Shown piece after piece: positions 29,251 to 39,431 of a stretch of DNA of 64,000 nucleotides (position 1 is its first letter; every line of letters begins with the position of its first letter). The position numbers were made by a program, and so were the translations under genes. The notes under the pieces were generated by a model. The model made no database searches. It saw only the letters and a program-made list of their open reading frames with translations, and was not told the origin of the DNA. This DNA is from a bacterium (GTDB lineage Bacteria; Zixibacteria; MSB-5A5; WJJR01): assembly GCA_021813505.1 (NCBI GenBank), contig JAKAKI010000072.1:62001-126000 (forward strand). The letters are read 5' to 3'.

Positions 29251-31851
29251 ATGAGTAGTACCGTGACCCCTTCCAACAGATTGAAGTCGTGGTTTGCCAC
29301 GCTAAGGATGTTGTGGGTGGGAGTCCTGGGATTGATCGCGTTTCCGTGCACGGGACTCTGTGGAAGCGTGTCCGAGCGAGTCGTTGATTTGTCGACCCCG
29401 GCGGAGCAGTTACAGTACAAACTGACCCGCGTTGGCAGTTACCATCCTTCCGGTGGCTTCACAGAATCAAACGACAATACCTCGGATGTGAACGGTGATG
29501 GATTCGATGAACGGATATTTTGCTACACGAGATCGACCGGCCCAGGAAACTTTACGTCGGCAGTCGTATGCTACACGGACCCACCGCGGAACAACGAATT
29601 CGACCAGTTTAACGGGGCGCGCAGCACGCTCTGCATCTGGGGGCAGCCGAGGTTCCTCGACGTCTATTGTGGTCCCGGCAAGGAGACCATTCTTACCAAG
29701 GTTGTAGGGGATACAGTTCTTTTGGAAATCATTAATTGGGATGCGTTGTCCCATCCGGTTGCAAGATACATCGTCGCTGGGGTTGGACAGAATATGCCGC
29801 ATCCCAGTTCCTGGAACGCGATCAATGTTGAGCCTCTGGCGGCCATCGATTTGAATGACGACGGTGCCAAGGAATTGATCTTCAGCCGCATTGCCAAGCC
29901 GGACAGCGCCTTCGCCCGCGGAATTGTTGCCTATGACCTCGCACACGACAGAGTGTTCTGGTTCTATCCAACCGCGGACATGGTGGACTACGGTTCATTC
30001 TTTGTCATGAATCAGCCACTTGGGGATTCTGTCTGCTTCGTGTTCGCGTTGAGATCAAACCAAAACTCGTATTCGGTCGATGGCATGGACAGCCATCACG
30101 CCTACGTGGTGTCACTGAACCCGGATGGTACAGAACGTTGGCGTCATTGTGCAGGACTTGACGGATTTGATCCGATGCTGGGCAAGTTTGACGTCGACGG
30201 TGACGGCACTGATGAAGTATGCGTTGGGATCGATGCCAGATTGCCTGAGTCCAACGGGATGACGACAATCCGCGCCTATGACGCTTTCCACGGGGCTGTC
30301 ATAACTACGTCGCCGCGATTAGAGGGTGCGCCGGTGTCAAGCATGGTCATGACACGCGATTCTCTTCTCAATTCTGCAAGTCTCTATGCGACATGTCACG
30401 GAGATTCCATTAACCACATTTACAGATTGGGTCCCCGGCTCAGCATCGAGGCCGTTGTTTCCATCCAAGCCTCAACTTGGTCCGCTGCTGATCTGAACGC
30501 GGATCTTCATCCCGAGCTGATGTGCAGTTCCCTCGGGCAGAAAACAGCAATCTTGGACAAGGATCTCAATCTTCTCGCTTGGTCCCCGGGGTCGGGCGAC
30601 CCACAGGCATTCAAATCGAAGTTGGCTGCGGGCATCTTTGTGAGCTCGCACCCAGGATATGAGATGCTCACATTCTCAAGAAGGAGTGTCGCGGCGGTAC
30701 TCTATGCCCGGTACAAGTGGTTCCTTGCCGTGGCAACAGCAATCGGAATCGTGTTGGTCGTGGGCGTGACCGGCCTCTGGGTCCGTCGTCTTCACCATGC
30801 CCTAGCGGGTGTCCCAAGTCTGGACAAGGTTGGTTCAATGGTATTGGTTCTGAACCGGGAGGGGCTTGTTGTCTACGCGAATCAGGATGCTCTCGTCAAA
30901 CAGCTGTTTGGCGGAGATGTCAGTAAGCGCCATCGATACGATTCTCCAAAGCTGGCCACACATCCATTAGTACGAGATGCGATCCGACAATCATTCATTG
31001 AGCCATACACACCACTGCATAGCCAGTTCGAGATTGATGGAGCCGAAGGACACCAACGCGTCGATCTGGTCATCTACCCTCGCGTCGGGGATCGCAGGTC
31101 GCTCCTTGGCAAGATCGTCATCGCGGAGGATGTTACCCGTCAAGCCGGATGGCAGCAAAAGACGATTCTCAGCGTGGCGATCCAGGAGTGGGTCCACAGA
31201 CTGAAGACGAGCATGGCGACAGCAAGCATCTCCATCGGCAATATCATTGAGAATCGGGCGGTCTTTGAGAAACCGTCAGAAGGTGAGACTCTTCGAGGTC
31301 ACCTTTGCTCTGTCAAAGAGCAGATTGACCAGACCTCGGACGTAGCAAGGAGGATCCTGCACTTTGCGGGGATCTCGAAACCGGTGAAGATCTTGTGTGG
31401 CATTGACAGCGTTGTCGAAACCGCTTTGGCACCGTACATGAAGAACCCACCTCGAGGGATTACTGTTGCAAGAATGCAACAGGAGAACCTGCCGCCGGTC
31501 AGGATCGATCCTCAGCAGATCACCGAAGTCTTAGAGAACCTGTTGTCCAACGCTGTCAACGCGACAGGCGCGGGTGGACGCATCGTTGTCAGTTGCGAAG
31601 TGGCACGGCAGTTGCTCGCTCCGGACGGCGGGAAGATCCTCGAGATCACGGTCGAAGATACCGGTAATGGTATCCCGAACGAGTATCTCGAACGGATTTT
31701 CGAGCCGTCATTCACGCGCACGCCCGGGGGCACCGGTATTGGACTGGCGTTGGTCAAGGAGATAGTGGAGAATCATGGCGGCCGAATCAGCGTCGAGAGC
31801 AAGCTCGGGCAAGGCAGCCGGTTCCGCGTGCAGCTTCCCATCGAGAGCTGA
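29251..31851 (+). CDS. Membrane histidine kinase with extracytoplasmic FG-GAP/EF-hand-like repeats, PAS and HATPase domains
   Basis: DVNGDGFDE, DLNDDGAKE, DVDGDGTDE, DLNADLHPE repeats; TM FLAVATAIGIVLVVGVTGLW; VLNREGLVVYANQDA (PAS); ENLLSNAVNATG...DTGNGIPNEYLERIFEPSFTRTPGGTGIGLALVKEIVENHGG. Confidence 0.9.
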   Translation: MSSTVTPSNRLKSWFATLRMLWVGVLGLIAFPCTGLCGSVSERVVDLSTPAEQLQYKLTRVGSYHPSGGFTESNDNTSDVNGDGFDERIFCYTRSTGPGNFTSAVVCYTDPPRNNEFDQFNGARSTLCIWGQPRFLDVYCGPGKETILTKVVGDTVLLEIINWDALSHPVARYIVAGVGQNMPHPSSWNAINVEPLAAIDLNDDGAKELIFSRIAKPDSAFARGIVAYDLAHDRVFWFYPTADMVDYGSFFVMNQPLGDSVCFVFALRSNQNSYSVDGMDSHHAYVVSLNPDGTERWRHCAGLDGFDPMLGKFDVDGDGTDEVCVGIDARLPESNGMTTIRAYDAFHGAVITTSPRLEGAPVSSMVMTRDSLLNSASLYATCHGDSINHIYRLGPRLSIEAVVSIQASTWSAADLNADLHPELMCSSLGQKTAILDKDLNLLAWSPGSGDPQAFKSKLAAGIFVSSHPGYEMLTFSRRSVAAVLYARYKWFLAVATAIGIVLVVGVTGLWVRRLHHALAGVPSLDKVGSMVLVLNREGLVVYANQDALVKQLFGGDVSKRHRYDSPKLATHPLVRDAIRQSFIEPYTPLHSQFEIDGAEGHQRVDLVIYPRVGDRRSLLGKIVIAEDVTRQAGWQQKTILSVAIQEWVHRLKTSMATASISIGNIIENRAVFEKPSEGETLRGHLCSVKEQIDQTSDVARRILHFAGISKPVKILCGIDSVVETALAPYMKNPPRGITVARMQQENLPPVRIDPQQITEVLENLLSNAVNATGAGGRIVVSCEVARQLLAPDGGKILEITVEDTGNGIPNEYLERIFEPSFTRTPGGTGIGLALVKEIVENHGGRISVESKLGQGSRFRVQLPIES

Positions 31852-31855
31852 GATT

Positions 31856-33232
31856 ATGGCAGAGCAGAAAGACTTGAAGGCTGGATTGATCCTTGTCGCA
31901 GATGATGATGCATCGTTCCAAAAGGCATTCTGTGAGATGCTGAATCTGCGAGGGTACGAACCCGTCATGGCATCCTCGAGAGATGAAGTTCGCGACTTCG
32001 TCCGTCGTCGACAATTCGATCTCCTCATTCTGGATTTGATGTGGGATTACGCCGACTACAACGGAATTGATATCCTCTGCGAAGTGCTGCAACTTGATGC
32101 GAATCTACCCGTCGTCATGCTCACCTCGAAGCCGTCCATCCGCACGGCGGTAGAAGCAATCCAGCTCGGCGCATTCGATTACCTGGAAAAGGGGTCAGAC
32201 CGCGAGAAGACAATGGTTCTGGTCAAGAATGCGGCCGAGACTGGTCGTCTGAGAAGGGAGAACGCGGCATTCCTGAAAGCGCTTTGTTCAAAGTGGGAGA
32301 TCGTTGGTGCAAGCCTTGCAACTCGGAGCATGCTCGAGCATATTCGCAAGATCGGCCCTTCGGACAGCGTCGTGTTGATTACCGGAGAGAGCGGTACCGG
32401 TAAATTCCTCGTGGCCAATCAGATTCACTATCACAGTGCGCGTCGCCAGAAGGAGTTTGTCCAAGTCGATCTTACCTCCATCAATGCGTCCCTGGCGGAA
32501 AGCGAACTGTTTGGCCACTGTAAGGGAGCACTCACCGGCGCACAGGATCGCCCAGGGTTGGTCGCTCGAGCTGAGGACGGCACCCTATTTCTGGATGAGA
32601 TTTCCAGCGCATCCCCCGCGCTGCAGGCGAATCTCCTGCATCTCCTCCAACAACGCGAGTACCGGCGAGTTGGCGAGGATCATTGGCGTCCATGCAACGT
32701 GCGGATCATCGCCGCGACCAACCAGCCTCTTCCTGAATTGGTAGGCGACGGTCGTTTCCGCCGCGACCTTTACTACAGATTGAAGGTGGTCGAGATCGTC
32801 ATCCCTCCTTTGCGTGAACGCAAGGAGGACATTGGCTTCCTGGCACAACACTTCATGAAGGTCAAGTCATTGAATTCCGGGAGCCATGAGCGGAATATGA
32901 CACCCGAGGCGCAAATGCTACTCCTTGACTATGACTGGCCAGGGAACGTGCGGCAATTGGAGAACATGATCGAAAGCATCGTCGTCTGTTCACCAGAGGG
33001 TGATGTCACAGCCGAGACCGTCCGCACTGTGCTCGGCAACTTGAGTAGCGGCACCGAGATTCCGTTTCAATCGCTGCAGGAGATGACCCGCCAGTTCAAA
33101 CGCGAGTGCGTGGTCAAGGCTTTGACTCTCACTGAGTGGAATGTTGTTCGCGCTGCAAGGCTTCTCGGAATTGATCGAAGCCATCTCCATAGGTTGATCA
33201 ACGAATTTCAGCTCGTTGCCGGGCAAGACTAG
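31856..33232 (+). CDS. Sigma-54-dependent response regulator (REC-AAA-Fis/HTH, NtrC family)
   Basis: LILVADDDASFQKAF...LLILDLMWD; VVLITGESGTGKFLVANQIHYHS; ELFGHCKGALTGAQDRPG; C-term WNVVRAARLLGIDRSHLHRLI. Confidence 0.93.
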   Translation: MAEQKDLKAGLILVADDDASFQKAFCEMLNLRGYEPVMASSRDEVRDFVRRRQFDLLILDLMWDYADYNGIDILCEVLQLDANLPVVMLTSKPSIRTAVEAIQLGAFDYLEKGSDREKTMVLVKNAAETGRLRRENAAFLKALCSKWEIVGASLATRSMLEHIRKIGPSDSVVLITGESGTGKFLVANQIHYHSARRQKEFVQVDLTSINASLAESELFGHCKGALTGAQDRPGLVARAEDGTLFLDEISSASPALQANLLHLLQQREYRRVGEDHWRPCNVRIIAATNQPLPELVGDGRFRRDLYYRLKVVEIVIPPLRERKEDIGFLAQHFMKVKSLNSGSHERNMTPEAQMLLLDYDWPGNVRQLENMIESIVVCSPEGDVTAETVRTVLGNLSSGTEIPFQSLQEMTRQFKRECVVKALTLTEWNVVRAARLLGIDRSHLHRLINEFQLVAGQD

Positions 33233-33384
33233 ATCAAACGGCAGGAACGTGTGGCGGAATTGAGACACCGGCGGGTTGATCGGTGTTGCGTTTCTGCAAC
33301 AGCTGCTGGTTTCGCCCATACCATTCTATTCTGATCCTTCGAGATTCGTCGCGTGTTTTTGGGGTAGTCCGTAGTCCAAATGAT

Positions 33385-33401
33385 TTGGCAAGAGACTTGC
33401 T
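33385..33401 (+). promoter_or_regulatory. Candidate sigma-54 (-24/-12) promoter upstream of the 33629 gene
   Basis: TTGGCAAGAGACTTGCT versus YTGGCACGRNNNTTGCW: one mismatch, correct GG/GC spacing. Confidence 0.75.
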
Positions 33402-33634
33402 TGTTCGGTAGCGCAACTCGTCGGCACGATTGGCGTGCCACGAGGGCGAGGTGATACGTGATCACCAGCGAGTTTAGAATCAAGTAAGAACCGCGGAGAC
33501 TACGCGGACGCGGGAGGATCGAAGGTGTTGACACTCAAGACGAATGCGATAACGTCCCCCGCGAGTCATTCGGTTGGTGGTGTATTCAAGTCGCCGGAAT
33601 TCCGGAAATCGGGGATGCCCTGGGGAGAATGTCT

Positions 33635-36600
33635 ATGAAGAGACTGGTCATGTTGACAGCAGCTATAGGGTTGCTCTGCTGCGCGCAAACGTCTGGCAGT
33701 ACGAAAAGCCTTGGCCTCTTGGTCCGAAACGCCTCGGCGTTGGACACCGAAGAACGCGCGGCTTACGAGTTCGCGGCAGCCCATGGTTTCACCGTCACGA
33801 GGATTGACGCGGCGATGATCCAGAGCAATCCGGCGGTCCTTGATGAGGTTCAAGGCTTCTGGGCCGACAACGGCAGCGAGCCAGTCGAGTTCAATAATCC
33901 CAGCGTTAGCAAGCCGCTCTTGGACGCCATCAACTCCGGCAAGGGGATTCTCTTTCGCCAGTTTGGTGGCTTCGTCGGCCAATACCTGCGATTGGGGAAA
34001 GCGACGACGGGGACGTGGTACCCCGTCTACGCTGACGCAGAGTACTTCGTACAGGCGCAATCATCGCACCCGGTCTTCCAGGGGATACCAACATGGCTTG
34101 ATCACGCACTTCCGAACAAACCAGAACAACTCATCGAGCGCGTGCACCCTGGTCGCCGGACAGGGGCCGGGATAGACTTGTCGGATGCGCAAGGGTTCGA
34201 GATCACCAAGATTGTCGAGGCGTGGAGTCTCACTGGTCACGATCTGCAGCGGGGTGTGTATGTGTCTGAGAAAAGGGTTGGCCAGGGAGTAGCATTGTTT
34301 CTCCCAGTGAACGGCTTCACTGTGATGACGCTGGGGCCGGTTGGCGTGACGATGTACGCCAACGCGCTCGACTACATATCCCGCCAAGTCTCGTCCGCGG
34401 CGCCGTGTGACGAGTTCGATGGAGCTTCGATGAGCACATCGATGTGGGAGGTTTCGGGCGAGTCATGGTCTCAAGCCGGCGGTCAGATCACTGGCTATTG
34501 GGATGTGAGAGATCCTCATGCGGATCAAGCAAATCTGCTCCTGGCCCCCAGTCAGCAGCCTGCCGGTGACTACACGTTTGAGGCTGATATGGTGATGCAG
34601 CCGGGGTGGTATGGCCACCGAATTGTTCTGTGGCACTCCCCGGGGAACAAGTACAACATCTGGTACCATGGTGGCGGGCAAGGAGTCGGTGTCGAGGTGA
34701 AGCAAAACGGTGGGATCTACAATCGTACGGGTCAGGAAGCTACCGGGTTGTCCTACTTTGACGCGACCGCCGGCGCCGTTGCCCACGCGAAGGTTGTGAA
34801 AGCGGGGAATCGCTTTACCTTCTTTCTTAATGGGAATGAATTGTTCACCCTGGTGGAATCTATCTGGAATGGTGATGTCAGAATCGGCATTGGCTCCTAC
34901 GGCTATGCCGCCTACACTCGGGCGTGCGTGACCCACACCGCACCTCTGTCACTTGAGATTCTCTCCTTGTACTGTGAAGTGAACGGGCGGGCTCTTCCCG
35001 TCATCGCCTTCAATGCGTTGAAAGACGCAATTCTTCACGTAGTCGTGTCAAATACAGGCACGGCCTCAGTTAGCGGTACGCTGGAGTTCGCTGTCGAGGA
35101 CATTACGGGCTGCAGCGAAACCAGCGCCCTGACCAGGCGTAGCGCGTCCTTTCAGCAGCCATTCGTCAGCGGCGTCACGAACTTTGCCCTGGAGGTGCGT
35201 TCCATCCTAACCCAGGGGTGGGAGGCTCAGGTGACCTTTGGCAATAAGACATTCGAGGGCAGAAAGGTGAAGTTCACTGCTCACCTTGCCCAAGGCTCTG
35301 ATGTCCAGACAACAGCTACCAACGGAGCTTGGGGAAAACTCGTCGGCGAATTCCACGACCTCTTCAATCAGATCCTCAGCTGGTTCGGGAGCACAGGAAA
35401 TGACCTCACCCGAAATGCCGCGCCTGGATCGGAGAGATCTACTGTTGTTCTGTTTGACAAATGGGGGCTGCCGGGCTGGACCTGGACAATCCGGGACGTT
35501 TACTATTCTGGTAGCAACAAGGAACCCGCCAAGTTCTGGAATGATGCGCAGGCCAAAGGCGAGGTTCTTAACACCTATTCGGACTTGGCGAGTCTTGGTT
35601 TCAACACCGTACTCTTGGGCGAGTATTATGAACCCGATGAACCAGGAGTATATTTGAATGACGATCTCACCGGATTTGTCGGCCTAATCTCCCGGGTTAC
35701 GGGTACAAACCCGGGTGGTTTCACTTTCCCCGCGAATAGCTACGCGCTACCCCCCAAGGGGATAACGGCGAGCCAAATTAAGAGCACCATCGACAATATC
35801 CGGAAGTCTGGCATATCCCACGTACTTGCCTACGCTGCCCCTGCGGACTTGGCCCATGCGGCAGTAGCGCTACCCGGTACTTATCGACCTGAGAACGCAG
35901 CTAAGTGCGACAACTCCCCCGCGCCATTGAGGCTCTTGGAGACGAGCAACCTGCGCACTGCGTACGATTGCGCCTTCTTCTCCCAGTGCAATAGCACAAC
36001 GGAAATGCAACCCGCATGTTCTAAGCTGGAATTATCATCTCTCGACAAGACAGCTCAAGTCGATTGCGCCCTTTTCGATATCATGCGCTTGTTGCAGAAG
36101 CCTTTGTACTTGAGCGAAGGAGCCGGCTACGTACCCAACTTCGAGAATAGCTATAACAGCACCGTCGCAACAGACCTAGCTGAAGCCGGCGAAACCTATG
36201 GCTTCGACGGATTCTTGATTGATGATATGGGGCGTTTCCGAGAGGTGTTCGACGCGGACTGCCTTTGGTTGATGCAACGATTGCTACAGCCTGATATTGT
36301 GGCGTCCGTTCTTCAGAGCAAGCTGGGCGGAACGCCGGGGTTGTTCGATGCGAGTCAAAATGAGGGGCTGCCGGAACCAGTGCGTCAACAGGTTGAGAAT
36401 CTGATCAATGGCATCCAGGCAGTCAAGACGGGAGCCAGCACGGGGCTACAGCAATTGCAAGATTGGTACAAGAGAAGGGAGGGGGAAGACCTCACGGAGA
36501 AACTGAATAGGTTCCGATTGACGAAGGAAGACATTAGTTCGCCCTTGTATCCAACTGTCGATCGCTGCAACCCACCCATCAACTGGTATGCGATTTCTGA

Positions 36601-37426
36601 TTTAGCGTGGCAGATACGGAACGCCGTGAAATCGCTGAAGAATGGGGGAAGAGAAAAGATCATAGTCTCATCGGATTACTATACACACCAAGGATGGGAG
36701 TCGCAGCCATATTGCGAAGACGTCTATGCATCAGACAAGGCGCCGATCTACTCCGTGCACTGGGCCAATTTGGCGTTGGCGGCAAAGGAGTCGACTCTGA
36801 AGCCGGTGCGGACCGATCTCATGCATGCGAAGTTGCTTGCCCCATTGATGCTAACCAGGCAGAGAGAAAAGCTGTTTGAGATCGCGATGGGGTTGGCTTG
36901 GAGTCAAGGAGCATACGTGCAGTTCGGGCGCGACGATGTGCTGGAGAATAGATTGCTCTTCAAACAATGGAACTGGTTCAAGCAAGAACACGAAGGCCTC
37001 TTCGCTCCTGGTCAGGAAGCTGAGGCTTCTACCCATGAGCAGATCTGGCATCCCCTCAGACCGGAGCTTGGTTCCCCACCTTTCACAATCGAGTCAAGCG
37101 ACGGTAGGCCGCTGCGGCTTGAGTATGGGCTGGGGAACGTCGTCCCCATCGCCTACAAACAGTCTATCGAGGGAGGCAAGCGCCAGCGGTTCATTCTGTT
37201 CCTCACAAACACTTACAACGATGATCGGGGATTGTCTGTGTCATTTGATCCGCCTTCTGGGAAGCTGGAGTCTGTAGCCGTCCACAATCTCAAGGGCTCT
37301 GAGATTGAGAACCCGATCGAGGCCAGTCCACAGGACGTCCAGATAACGGTAAGGTCGTTTTGCGTTCTGGAATATGTGGTGCGAATTTCCGACACCGTCA
37401 AATCGGTAGCATTGGTGAAACAGTGA
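33635..37426 (+). CDS. Large secreted multi-domain protein (unknown, possibly carbohydrate-related)
   Basis: Signal peptide MKRLVMLTAAIGLLCCAQTSGS; concanavalin/LamG-like region (TFEADMVMQPGWYGHRIVLWHSPGNKYNIWYHGGG); barrel-like C-terminal region (YGFDGFLIDDMGRF). Confidence 0.65.
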   Translation: MKRLVMLTAAIGLLCCAQTSGSTKSLGLLVRNASALDTEERAAYEFAAAHGFTVTRIDAAMIQSNPAVLDEVQGFWADNGSEPVEFNNPSVSKPLLDAINSGKGILFRQFGGFVGQYLRLGKATTGTWYPVYADAEYFVQAQSSHPVFQGIPTWLDHALPNKPEQLIERVHPGRRTGAGIDLSDAQGFEITKIVEAWSLTGHDLQRGVYVSEKRVGQGVALFLPVNGFTVMTLGPVGVTMYANALDYISRQVSSAAPCDEFDGASMSTSMWEVSGESWSQAGGQITGYWDVRDPHADQANLLLAPSQQPAGDYTFEADMVMQPGWYGHRIVLWHSPGNKYNIWYHGGGQGVGVEVKQNGGIYNRTGQEATGLSYFDATAGAVAHAKVVKAGNRFTFFLNGNELFTLVESIWNGDVRIGIGSYGYAAYTRACVTHTAPLSLEILSLYCEVNGRALPVIAFNALKDAILHVVVSNTGTASVSGTLEFAVEDITGCSETSALTRRSASFQQPFVSGVTNFALEVRSILTQGWEAQVTFGNKTFEGRKVKFTAHLAQGSDVQTTATNGAWGKLVGEFHDLFNQILSWFGSTGNDLTRNAAPGSERSTVVLFDKWGLPGWTWTIRDVYYSGSNKEPAKFWNDAQAKGEVLNTYSDLASLGFNTVLLGEYYEPDEPGVYLNDDLTGFVGLISRVTGTNPGGFTFPANSYALPPKGITASQIKSTIDNIRKSGISHVLAYAAPADLAHAAVALPGTYRPENAAKCDNSPAPLRLLETSNLRTAYDCAFFSQCNSTTEMQPACSKLELSSLDKTAQVDCALFDIMRLLQKPLYLSEGAGYVPNFENSYNSTVATDLAEAGETYGFDGFLIDDMGRFREVFDADCLWLMQRLLQPDIVASVLQSKLGGTPGLFDASQNEGLPEPVRQQVENLINGIQAVKTGASTGLQQLQDWYKRREGEDLTEKLNRFRLTKEDISSPLYPTVDRCNPPINWYAISDLAWQIRNAVKSLKNGGREKIIVSSDYYTHQGWESQPYCEDVYASDKAPIYSVHWANLALAAKESTLKPVRTDLMHAKLLAPLMLTRQREKLFEIAMGLAWSQGAYVQFGRDDVLENRLLFKQWNWFKQEHEGLFAPGQEAEASTHEQIWHPLRPELGSPPFTIESSDGRPLRLEYGLGNVVPIAYKQSIEGGKRQRFILFLTNTYNDDRGLSVSFDPPSGKLESVAVHNLKGSEIENPIEASPQDVQITVRSFCVLEYVVRISDTVKSVALVKQ

Positions 37427-38835
37427 CGGCGAGTGCATTTCGCAGACTTTGGAGACTTCGGACTATTCTCTCTTTCTGCGCTGCATTAGGTCCAGAGGTG
37501 TCTGCCAGCGTTGTAGGATACCATGAAACGCCTGGCCAATCATCGACACCTAGTGTCATGACGCTTATCGCAGCGCGGAATCGCTGCGGACCAGGCGAAA
37601 TTGTCGATTTCAGGTGCCATCTCAGGGACGCTAGCGGAAACGCTCTAGCGGGACGGAAGATCGCGTTTTCCTGGACTAATTCGGGCCTGCCGGACTCTGA
37701 TAGAGTTGCCGGGGCTGAGACTCGTGTAACGGATCAGTTTGGTGGATGTACCTTGATGTGGTTCTCCCAGTGGATGGCACTTACAGGGCGAGTCACGGCG
37801 ACAATCACAGCGGACTTCACAGGAGATGCGAGTCACGCGGCCGCCTCTGTCTCAGAAGATCTGTGGATCACGTCGCATGACGGGACAATGCATGTGAGGT
37901 TGTTCAAGGACTCTAATGGCAATGGTCATTGGGATGCGGGTATCGATCGATTGATTCCGAACGTTACGCTGACGATCTCGTCCAGCTATAACGAGTGGAC
38001 TCGGAAGGTGACCAGCACGACTGGTGAGTACGCTGTCCATCTGCTGCCGCAGTGCGCGTATGATCTGAGCGCCATCTTCGTCGAGAATGGGACGCGGTGC
38101 CAGATTGAGCGCTCCATCGACGCAAGTTCATTCTCAATTGCGAGGAATACTCCAGAAGTGGACGTTGGTCTAGCGTATCCCCAGCCGCGACCAAAAATCA
38201 GTGGGAATGTCTATTGGAACGGTGGAACTCAAGAGCCTGCGGCGGGAGTCGAGGTCGAGCTGTATAGCTTGCGAGGCACGTTGGTATTCTCAACAACGAC
38301 CAGTAGGGATGGTCGGTTTGTTATCCACGATATCCCCTTGGAGCAGTCTTTCCTAGCGTTGTTCACTGGGACCCATCCCTCTGGGAGGGCTTTGCGGAGG
38401 CTGGAGCGGGTGTCAGTAGGGTCGGCACTCGAAGTCCCCTCGGTGGTAGATCTGCACTACAGCGACTGGCTGCGAGCTTACGCGCAAGCCGAGCGCTGCT
38501 TGGAAGGGACACTGAATCCCTCGCTCCAGTGCCTCGACTCGTCCATGCTTAAGTTCATGAGTGAAGTTCCAGGTGGCTGTGCGGTTTCCAGTGTTGAGGA
38601 CTTGTGCAGTTTCATCGACGATCTTATCCTGAGGGTCGCTGGCGCTGGAGACCTTGGACAGGCGACCACGTCCGCGGACGATGTTTTGTCGTCCGTGACA
38701 AGTTGTATTCTCTTTAACGTGTGCGCAGGGATTGGTGATGATGATCCTGCATGCTCCGAAATACGGGCGGCAGTGCAGCGCATCTTGGACCTTCCTGGCA
38801 TTCAAAGATTGTTCATGAGTTGTCTGTACGAGTGA
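37423..38835 (+). CDS. Secreted Ig-like/carboxypeptidase-regulatory-like repeat protein, GTG start
   Basis: GTGA overlap with upstream gene; VRLFKDSNGNGHWDAGIDRLIPNVTLTI...TTGEYAVHLLPQC; ISGNVYWNGGTQEPAAGVEVELYSLRGTLVFSTTTSRDGRFVIHDIPLEQ. Confidence 0.7.
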   Translation: MTASAFRRLWRLRTILSFCAALGPEVSASVVGYHETPGQSSTPSVMTLIAARNRCGPGEIVDFRCHLRDASGNALAGRKIAFSWTNSGLPDSDRVAGAETRVTDQFGGCTLMWFSQWMALTGRVTATITADFTGDASHAAASVSEDLWITSHDGTMHVRLFKDSNGNGHWDAGIDRLIPNVTLTISSSYNEWTRKVTSTTGEYAVHLLPQCAYDLSAIFVENGTRCQIERSIDASSFSIARNTPEVDVGLAYPQPRPKISGNVYWNGGTQEPAAGVEVELYSLRGTLVFSTTTSRDGRFVIHDIPLEQSFLALFTGTHPSGRALRRLERVSVGSALEVPSVVDLHYSDWLRAYAQAERCLEGTLNPSLQCLDSSMLKFMSEVPGGCAVSSVEDLCSFIDDLILRVAGAGDLGQATTSADDVLSSVTSCILFNVCAGIGDDDPACSEIRAAVQRILDLPGIQRLFMSCLYE

Positions 38836-38946
38836 TACCGAGGACGGTGTTCCGTGGAGGAGGATCAAGGAATAAACTGGACGATGTTGTTGGTAGTTCG
38901 ACCGGGTGTCCTCCCATTGTCATTCCGTCACTGCTTCTGAGGAGGA

Positions 38947-39258
38947 TTGCGCATGTCCCTCAAGTGCGAGATCTGTGGTCTTTGTGATGAACGAAGCATG
39001 TTGCAGCAGGTCATTTCGACCGGAAAGAGAACCTATTGGGTTCGGCAGTGCAGGCAATGCAAGTTGGTCTACTGTTCGGACTGTGGTGTGTTCGCCAAGG
39101 GGACAAGGAAGACGGTATTCGGATTGGCAGCGTTTGGTGGTCGTAGTGTTGCCGACAAGGTTGAGTGTCCCAAATGTAACCAAGATGGCTGGCGGGGCGA
39201 CGGCAGAATGCCAGGGTTTGACGCCGATGGTGCGTTTGTCGGTTGGAGGCGAGCTTAG
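38947..39258 (+). CDS. Small CxxC zinc-ribbon-type protein
   Basis: CEICGLC...CRQCKLVYCSDCG...CPKCNQDGW. Confidence 0.65.
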   Translation: MRMSLKCEICGLCDERSMLQQVISTGKRTYWVRQCRQCKLVYCSDCGVFAKGTRKTVFGLAAFGGRSVADKVECPKCNQDGWRGDGRMPGFDADGAFVGWRRA

Positions 39259-39431
39259 CCGAACGAATCTTGTGAAAGCAGATGTTAGCAGAATCAGTGG
39301 GAAGTGCTGATTGTGGCGAACGCGGGGCCGGTGTTTGGGAGACGCTCTCAGAGGTCAGAGAGACGCGAGAACGCAGCAATTTGGATCCGAGGACGATTAT
39401 GATCGACTGCTCAGACAGGAGGAGGTACACG

